DNA of 64,000 nucleotides, taken from the NCBI RefSeq assembly GCF_902167145.1, contig NC_050105.1, forward strand, positions 137,129,988 through 137,193,987, written 5' to 3'. The notes beneath the pieces are model-generated. The model did not search any database, had not been told where the DNA came from, and saw only the letters and a list, made by a program, of their open reading frames with translations. The translations under genes were made by a program, and so were the position numbers. Shown in pieces: positions 59,301-64,000 of the stretch (the first letter of the stretch is position 1; every line of letters starts with the position of its first letter). This DNA is from Zea mays. Taxonomy: Eukaryota > Streptophyta > Magnoliopsida > Poales > Poaceae.

Positions 59301-59636
59301 TAACACACCCTTAAATGCTATTGAATCATCACTTCTTCTAAAGACAGTGACACCTATATCAGTAAAAAGACAGTTGTAGCCCATTTGACATAATTGGGAA
59401 ACAGAAAGCAGGTTGTAATCTAATGAATCAACAAGAAAAACATTGGAAATGGAATGGTCAGGTGAAATAGCAATTTTACCCAAACCTTTGACCAACCCTT
59501 GATTTCCATCCCCAAATGTGATAGCTCGTTGGGGATCTTTGTTTTTCTCATATGAGGAGAACATCCTTTTCTCCCCGGTCATGTGGTTTGTGCACCCGCT
59601 GTCGAGTATCCAACTTGAGCCCCCGGATGCATAAAC
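56394..59636 (-). CDS. pol: Element G pol (PR-IN-RT-RH)
   Basis: Uninterrupted frame of about 1,080 residues counted from the GTT at 59636, just after a pyrimidine-rich TTGTAG (59637-59642). Protease [15 protein letters not shown]_pre-integrase ([24 protein letters not shown]), integrase with D in LHMDLFGP, D in RSDNGTEF, E in [10 protein letters not shown], reverse transcriptase with YVDD at about 763-766, RNase H with [15 protein letters not shown] and CDNES, C terminus ending at TAG 56394-56396. All catalytic residues I can check are present. It lies in a different frame from gag, so splicing, frameshifting or internal initiation at the ATG at 59582 is needed. Confidence 0.92.
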   Translation of the reverse strand, partial: VYASGGSSWILDSGCTNHMTGEKRMFSSYEKNKDPQRAITFGDGNQGLVKGLGKIAISPDHSISNVFLVDSLDYNLLSVSQLCQMGYNCLFTDIGVTVFRRSDDSIAFKGVLEGQLYLVDFDRAELDTCLIAKTNMGWLWHRRLAHVGMKNLHKLLKGEHILGLTNVHFEKDRICSACQAGKQVGTHHPHKNIMTTDRPLELLHMDLFGPIAYISIGGSKYCLVIVDDYSRFTWVFFLQEKSQTQETLRGFLRQAQNEFGLRIKKIRSDNGTEFKNSQIESFLEEEGIKHEFSSPYTPQQNGVVERKNRTLLDMARTMLDEYKTPDRFWAEAVNTACYAINRLYLHRILKKTSYELLTGKKPNISYFRVFGSKCFILIKRGRKSKFAPKTVEGFLLGYDSNTRAYRVFNKSTGLVEVSCDVVFDETNGSQVEQVDLDEIGEEEAPCIALRNMSIGDVCPKESEKPPNAQDQPSSSMQASPPTQNEDEARVDEVEDQANEPPQDDSIDQGGDANEEDKEEEEQRPPHPRVHQAIQRDHPVDTILGDIHKGVTTRSRVAHFCEHYSFVSSIEPHRVEEALQDSDWVVAMQEELNNFTRNEVWHLVPRPNQNVVGTKWVFRNKQDEHGVVTRNKARLVAKGYSQVEGLDFGETYAPVARLESIRILLAYATYHGFKLYQMDVKSAFLNGPIKEEVYVEQPPGFEDSEYPNHVYRLSKALYGLKQAPRAWYECLRDFLIANGFKVGKADPTLFTKTLEKDLFVCQIYVDDIIFGSTNESTCEEFSRIMTQKFEMSMMGELKYFLGFQVKQLQEGTFISQTKYTQDILAKFGMKDAKPIKTPMGTNGHLDLDTGGKSVDQKVYRSMIGSLLYLCASRPDIMLSVCMCARFQSDPKESHLTAVKRILRYLAYTPKFGLWYPRGSTFDLIGYSDADWAGCKINRKSTSGTCQFLGRSLVSWASKKQNSVALSTAEAEYIAAGHCCAQLLWMRQTLRDYGYKLTKVPLLCDNESAIKMADNPVEHSRTKHIAIRYHFLRDHQQKGDIEISYINTKDQLADIFTKPLDEQSFTKLRHELNILDSRNFFC

Positions 59637-59649
59637 CTACAAAACAAAT

Positions 59650-62337
59650 TTAGTTCTTGACTTTAGGTACCCAAACTGTTTTGGGTCCTTTGGCATTAGA
59701 TACAAGAACTTTGGGTACCCAAACACAAGTCTTGGAGCCCTTGTGTTTGCCCCCAACAAATTTGGCAACTACTTTGCCGGATTTGCTAGTAAGCACATAA
59801 GATGCATCAAAAGTTTTAAATGAAATGGCATGATCATTTGATGCATTAGGAGTTTTCTTTCTAGGCAGTTTGGCACGGGTTGGTTGCCTAGAGCTAGATG
59901 TCTCACCCTTATACATAAAAGCATGGTTAGGGCCAGAGTGAGACTTCCTAGAGTGAATTCTCCTGATTTTGCTCTCGGGATAACCGGCAGGGTACAAAAT
60001 GTAACCCTCGTTATCCTGAGGCATGGGAGCCTTGCCCTTAACAAAGTTAGACAAATTTTTAGGTGGGGCATTAAGTTTGACATTGTCTCCCCTTTGGAAG
60101 CCAATGCCATCCTTGATGCCAGGGCGTCTCCCATTATAGAGCATGCTTCTAGCCAATTTAAATTTTTCATTTTCTAAGTCATGCTCTCTAATCTTAGCAT
60201 TTAGTTGAGCTATGTGATCATTTTGTTTTTTAATTAAGGCTAGGTGATCATGGATAGCATCAACATTAATATCTCTACATCTAATACAAATGGAAATATG
60301 CTCAACATTAGATGTAGAGGGTTTGCAAGATTTTAGTTCAACAACCTTAGCATGCAACATATCATTTTTAGTTCTAAGGTCGGAAATAGTAGCATTGCAA
60401 ATATCAAAATCCTTAGCCTTAGCAATTAGTTTCTCATTCTCATTTTTAAGGCTAGCAATGGAAACATTTAACTCATCAATCCTAGCAAGCAAATCAACAT
60501 TATCATTTCTAGGATCAATGCAAACATGAGAATCTACCTTAGCAATTAATTTATCATTTTCATTTCTAAGGTTGGCAATAGTGTCATGGCACATGCTTAG
60601 CTCACTAGATAATTTGTTACATTTTTCTACTTCTAGAGCATAGGCATTTTTAACCTTAACATGTTTCTTATTTTCCTTGATTAGGAAGTCCTCTTGGGAG
60701 TCCAAGAGATCATCCTTTTCATGGATGGCACTAATTAGTTCATTTAATTTTTCCTTTTGTTCCATGTTAAGGTTAGCAAAAAGAATGCGCAAGTTATCCT
60801 CCTCATTTTTAACGTCATCCTCATCACTAGATGTTTCATATTTAGTGGAGGACCTTGATTTTACCTTCTTTTTGCCGTCCTTGGCCATGAGACACTTGTG
60901 GCCGACGTTGGGGAAGAGAAGGCCTTTGGTGACGGCGATGTTGGCGGCGTCCTCGTCGGAGGAGGAGTCGCTTGAGCTTTTGTCGGAGTCCCATTCCCGA
61001 CAAACATGGGCATCGCCGCCCTTCTTCTTGTAATACTTCTTCTTCTCCTTTCTTCTTCCCTTCTTGTCGTCGCCCCTGTCACTGTCACTAGACATAGGAC
61101 ATTTTGCAATAAAGTGACCGGGCTTACCACACTTGTAGCAAACCTTCTTGGAACGGGGTTTGTAGTCCTTCCCCTTCCGTTGCTTGAGAATTTGCCGAAA
61201 GCTTTTGATGATTAGGGCCATCTCCTCGTTGTCGAGCTTGGAGGCGTCAATTGGTTGTCTATTTGGTGTAGACTCCTCCTTCTTCTCCTCCGTTGCCTTG
61301 AAGGCCACCGGTTGCGCCTCGGAGGTGGAAGGCTCGTCAAGCTCGTTGATCTTCTTGGAGCCCTTAATCATGCATTCAAAACTTACAAAATTCCCGATAA
61401 CTTCCTCGGGGGTCATTAGTGGATATCTAGGATTCCCACGAATTAATTGTACTTGAGTGGGGTTAAGGAAAATAAGAGCTCTTAGAATAACCTTAACCAC
61501 TTCGTGGTCATCCCATTTTGTGCTCCCGAGGTTGCGCACTTGGTTCACCAAGGTCTTGAGCCGGTTGTACATGTCTTGTGGCTCCTCCCCTTGGCGAAGG
61601 CGGAAGCGACCGAGCTCCCCCTCGATCGTTTCCCGCTTGGTGATCTTGGTGAGTTCATCACCCTCGTGCGCCGTCTTGAGTAGGTCCCAAATCTCCTTGG
61701 CGTTCTTCAATCCTTGTACTTTGTTGTATTCCTCCTTGCTTAGGGAGGCAAGGAGGATGGTTGCGGCTTGGGAGTTGAAGTGCTCGATTTGGGCCACTTC
61801 GTCCGTGTCATAGTCCTCATCCCCTATTGATGGTACCTGTACACCATACTCAACAACATCCCATATTCTTTTGTGGAGAGAGGTTAGATGAAATCGCATC
61901 AAATTACTCCACATAGCATAATCTTCACCATTAAAAGTTGGTGGTTTGCCTAATGGGACAGAAAGTAAAGGTGTATGTTTAGGAATGCGAGGGTAGCGTA
62001 GGGGGATCTTACTATACTTCTTGCGCTCTTGGCGCTTGGAAGTGACGGAGGGCGCATCGGAGTCGGAGGTCGATGTTGATGAAGTGTCGGTCTCGTAGTA
62101 GACCACCTTCCTCATCCTCTTGTGCTTGTCGCCTTTCCGATGCGGCTTGTGGGAAGAAGATTTTTCCTTCTTCTCTTTGTGGTGAGAGGAAGATTTCTTC
62201 TCCTTCCCTTTGTTGGAGGAGCTCTTCTTCTTCTCCCTCCTTTTGGTGCGGGACTCTTCCGATGAAGTGCTCCCGTAGCTTGTAGTGGGCTTTTCGCCGG
62301 TCTCCATCTCCTTCTTGGCGTGATCTCCCGACATCAC
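59650..62337 (-). CDS. gag: Element G gag (895 aa)
   Basis: Open frame from ATG 62337 to TAA 59650-59652. Lys/Ser-rich N terminus, Copia gag region (LSVPLGKPPTFNGEDYAMWS, then KEIWDLLKTAHEGDELTKIT), zinc knuckle C400-C403-H408-C413 (CYKCGKPGHFIAKC), acidic Ser-rich linker, very long coiled-coil part with a short cysteine cluster (ICIRCRDINVD), C terminus KGPKTVWVPKVKN. Same plan as Opie-like gag but longer and only moderately similar. Confidence 0.92.
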   Translation of the reverse strand: MMSGDHAKKEMETGEKPTTSYGSTSSEESRTKRREKKKSSSNKGKEKKSSSHHKEKKEKSSSHKPHRKGDKHKRMRKVVYYETDTSSTSTSDSDAPSVTSKRQERKKYSKIPLRYPRIPKHTPLLSVPLGKPPTFNGEDYAMWSNLMRFHLTSLHKRIWDVVEYGVQVPSIGDEDYDTDEVAQIEHFNSQAATILLASLSKEEYNKVQGLKNAKEIWDLLKTAHEGDELTKITKRETIEGELGRFRLRQGEEPQDMYNRLKTLVNQVRNLGSTKWDDHEVVKVILRALIFLNPTQVQLIRGNPRYPLMTPEEVIGNFVSFECMIKGSKKINELDEPSTSEAQPVAFKATEEKKEESTPNRQPIDASKLDNEEMALIIKSFRQILKQRKGKDYKPRSKKVCYKCGKPGHFIAKCPMSSDSDRGDDKKGRRKEKKKYYKKKGGDAHVCREWDSDKSSSDSSSDEDAANIAVTKGLLFPNVGHKCLMAKDGKKKVKSRSSTKYETSSDEDDVKNEEDNLRILFANLNMEQKEKLNELISAIHEKDDLLDSQEDFLIKENKKHVKVKNAYALEVEKCNKLSSELSMCHDTIANLRNENDKLIAKVDSHVCIDPRNDNVDLLARIDELNVSIASLKNENEKLIAKAKDFDICNATISDLRTKNDMLHAKVVELKSCKPSTSNVEHISICIRCRDINVDAIHDHLALIKKQNDHIAQLNAKIREHDLENEKFKLARSMLYNGRRPGIKDGIGFQRGDNVKLNAPPKNLSNFVKGKAPMPQDNEGYILYPAGYPESKIRRIHSRKSHSGPNHAFMYKGETSSSRQPTRAKLPRKKTPNASNDHAISFKTFDASYVLTSKSGKVVAKFVGGKHKGSKTCVWVPKVLVSNAKGPKTVWVPKVKN

Positions 62338-62368
62338 TTCGAGCGGTTAGGCTCTAATGAAGCACCGG

Positions 62369-62380
62369 GCTTTGATACCA
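62369..62380 (-). other. Primer-binding site, element G
   Basis: Minus strand TGGTATCAAAGC, one mismatch to the usual tRNA-Met site, two bases from the LTR. Confidence 0.85.
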
Positions 62381-62382
62381 AT

Positions 62383-63620
62383 TGAAAGTCGCCTAGAGGG
62401 GGGGGTGAATAGGGCGAAACTGAAATTTACAAATATAAACACAACTACAAGCCGGGTTAACGTTAGAAATATAAACGAGTCCGCGAGAGAGGGCGCAAAA
62501 CAAATCACAAGCGAATAAGTAAGTGAGACACGCGGATTTGTTTTACCGAGGTTCGGTTCTCGCAAACCTACTCCCCGTTGAGGAGGCCACAAAGGCCGGG
62601 TCTCTTTCAACCCTTCCCTCTCTCAAACGGTCCCTCGGACCGAGTGAGCTTTCTCTTCTTAATCACTTGGAACACAAAGTTCCCACAAGGACCACCACAA
62701 GTTTGGTGTCTCTTGCCTCAATTACAAGTGAATTTGATCGCAATGAAAGAATCAAGAAAGCACGATTTGAAAAAGCCAAGCGACAAGAGCGACAAATAAC
62801 ACACGGATCACTTTCTCTCTCAAGCCACTAATCACTAATGATCTCTTTTCTCAATTGTGAAACTTGGAGAGATTGAGGTTTTGAATGTGTCTTGGAATGG
62901 ATTGCTAGCTCTTGTATTGAATGTTGAAGGTTGGAATGCTTGGATGGATTGAATGGAGGTGGTTGGGGTTGTATTTATAGCCACCAACCATTTCCTAGCC
63001 GTTGGGCCATTCTGCTGAGCGCGGACGGTCCGCCCTCCTGGTGCGGACGGTCCGCCCCTGTAGATCAACGGCTGAAAATGCAACGGTCAGCAGTAACGGC
63101 TATATCAACGGCTATATTGCATTTAATGCGTCGTCAGATGTCAGACAGAGCCAGTCGCGGACGGTCCGCCCACCTGGTCCGGACGGTCCGCGAGGCCGCT
63201 ATAATTCATTTCTCCGAACCCGTTACCTTCGGGTTTTTCGGTTTCTCACCTACCGGACGGTCCGCGCTAGAGGCCGGACGGTCCGCGCAAGGGCTCGGAC
63301 GGTCTTTGCTTTTCCTCCGGACAGTCCATAGCACAGACTTGGATTTTTGCATTGGTTCTGGCCGAGTGACATCCTCGTGTCGCGGACGGTCCGCCGCAAG
63401 GGCCCGGACGGTCCGCGCTTGGCCTGTTTTTCCAAAAAGCTTCTCCTGTCCGGAATAATCTACGGTATTCCGGACAGTCGAATTAGTATAGTTGTAGATG
63501 AACCTTTGGCACCTGTAGAACATGTAATCTAGAGCAAACTAGTTAGTCCAATTTATTTGTGTTGGGCGATTCAACCACCAAAACTATTTAGGAACTAGGT
63601 GTAAGCCTAATTCCCTTTCA
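62383..63620 (-). repeat. Element G 5' LTR
   Basis: 1,238 bp, indistinguishable by eye from 54326-55563. As the 5' LTR it holds the working promoter of G. Confidence 0.92.
62973..62979 (-). promoter_or_regulatory. LTR TATA box of element G
   Basis: Minus strand tataaat in a ggctataaatac context, downstream of the palindrome array. Confidence 0.6.
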
Positions 63621-63625
63621 GCCCC

Positions 63626-63923
63626 GCCTCCTCCTCCTCCGTCGACGGGGAAGAGGACGGGGCGAGCTCGAAGGTTGTTCTTCCACCACGCGGGGAAGAT
63701 GTCGTCGATCCCGCCGCCGACGGGCGGACTGTCGGCCGCCACTGTCGCTGTCGCCCGGCGGCGGAAAGAGTATCATGTCGTAGCTGCCGTCGAGGGACAT
63801 AAACTCAAGGCTCCCGAAACGGAGCACCGTCCCGGGCTGGAGAGGTTGCTGGAGACTACCCATCTGGAGCTTGACGGGAAGCTGTTCGTCAACACGCAGT
63901 AGGCCCCTACCTAGCGCGCCAAC
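63626..63923 (-). other. Element F 5' leader / start of gag and primer site
   Basis: Continues the gag leader of F on the far side of G. A minus-strand ATG at 63863 opens a frame to 63618 (MGSLQQPLQPGTVLRFGSL), but the frame continuous with downstream gag is a different one, so the leader is frameshifted or starts elsewhere. The primer site (minus strand TTGGCGCGCTAGGTAGGGG, about 63904-63922) abuts the LTR. Confidence 0.5.
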
Positions 63924-64000
63924 TGTCGGCGTTTCGAGACCAGGGGGTCCCTGAGCCGACGAGTGAAGTGTCGCCGCGTGCCCCAGCCCAGATGGGTCGA
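63924..64000 (-). repeat. Element F 5' LTR, partial
   Basis: First 77 bp of the second LTR copy as read on the plus strand (tgtcggcgtttcgagacc...), one difference from 43055-43131. The rest lies beyond the window. Confidence 0.85.

Larger units (their letters stand above)
54326..63620 (-). mobile_element. Element G: Ji-like Copia (Sirevirus) retrotransposon, apparently intact
   Basis: 9,295 bp, target duplication gcccc at 54321-54325 and 63621-63625. Both LTRs are 1,238 bp and I see no differences between them. gag (895 aa) and pol (about 1,080 aa) are open, and primer site, polypurine tract and TATA box are present. LTRs on the element strand start TGAAAGGGAATTAGGC and end GGCGACTTTCA. The name Ji (PREM-2 group) is from memory. 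It is inserted in the gag leader of F. Confidence 0.92.
43055..64000 (-). mobile_element. Element F: Tat-lineage Gypsy retrotransposon with antisense gene (runs off window)
   Basis: 3' LTR 43055-44704; internal region 44705-63923; 5' LTR starts at 63924 and leaves the window. The LTR on its own strand runs TGTTGGGGACC...CGCCGACA. Inside, on the minus strand, are gag-protease and a shortened pol; on the plus strand, a spliced antisense gene. Element G (54326-63620) interrupts the gag leader. The family may be Huck, but I cannot confirm the name. The left flank is atagt (43050-43054); its partner lies outside. Confidence 0.85.

Overview
This window is plant nuclear DNA, almost certainly maize (Zea mays) or a very close relative. 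The reasons are the interleaved large LTR retrotransposons of the Opie/Ji (Sirevirus, Copia) and Tat-lineage Gypsy types, PIF/Harbinger, CACTA-like and LINE remnants, and one spliced host gene at the left edge. By my coordinates about 54 kb of the 64 kb (about 85%) lies inside five top-level LTR-retrotransposon insertions, two of which carry a further nested element.

Layout. 85-2411: the last five exons of a host gene on the + strand encoding a GPALPP-motif (DUF3752) protein, with two 5'-truncated LINEs in its introns. 2518-3182: its 3' flank, which recurs later as a split second copy. 3184-6717: a probable PIF/Harbinger element holding a 63-bp minisatellite, a broken fragment of a long coiled-coil gene and a frameshifted transposase. 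6718-15685: Opie-like element A (+). 15691-16343: older DNA plus the first half of the duplicated gene flank. 16344-25420: Opie-like element B (+). 25732-36733: element D, a short non-autonomous LTR element whose left end is two LTRs head to head; it is interrupted by Opie-like element C (-, 26760-35839). 37386-41608: element E (-), a gag-only Gypsy-type element. 42212-42360: second half of the duplicated gene flank. 42377-43054: a CACTA-like end. 43055 to beyond 64000: element F (-), a Tat-lineage Gypsy element with a spliced antisense gene and a pol that lost RNase H and integrase; it is interrupted in its gag leader by element G (-, 54326-63620), a Ji-like Copia element that looks intact.

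How it fits together. Every complete LTR element except D shows perfect 5-bp target duplications (A attag, B accct, C caccc, E gagtg, G gcccc); D has catac/cgtac, one base different. This fixes the order of nesting: G after F, C after D, and B, D and E after the old block they sit in. G has LTRs that I cannot tell apart and open gag and pol frames, so it is the youngest and the best candidate for a still-competent element. A has about seven LTR differences. B, C, E and F carry frameshifts and nonsense codons. Elements A, B, C and G supply full Copia protein sets (gag, protease, integrase, reverse transcriptase, RNase H); D, E and F lack key enzymes and would depend on others. A shared palindromic module, GGAC(T/G)GTCC, is amplified in the LTRs of both Copia families and also in the LTR and even the gag coding region of the Gypsy-type element E.
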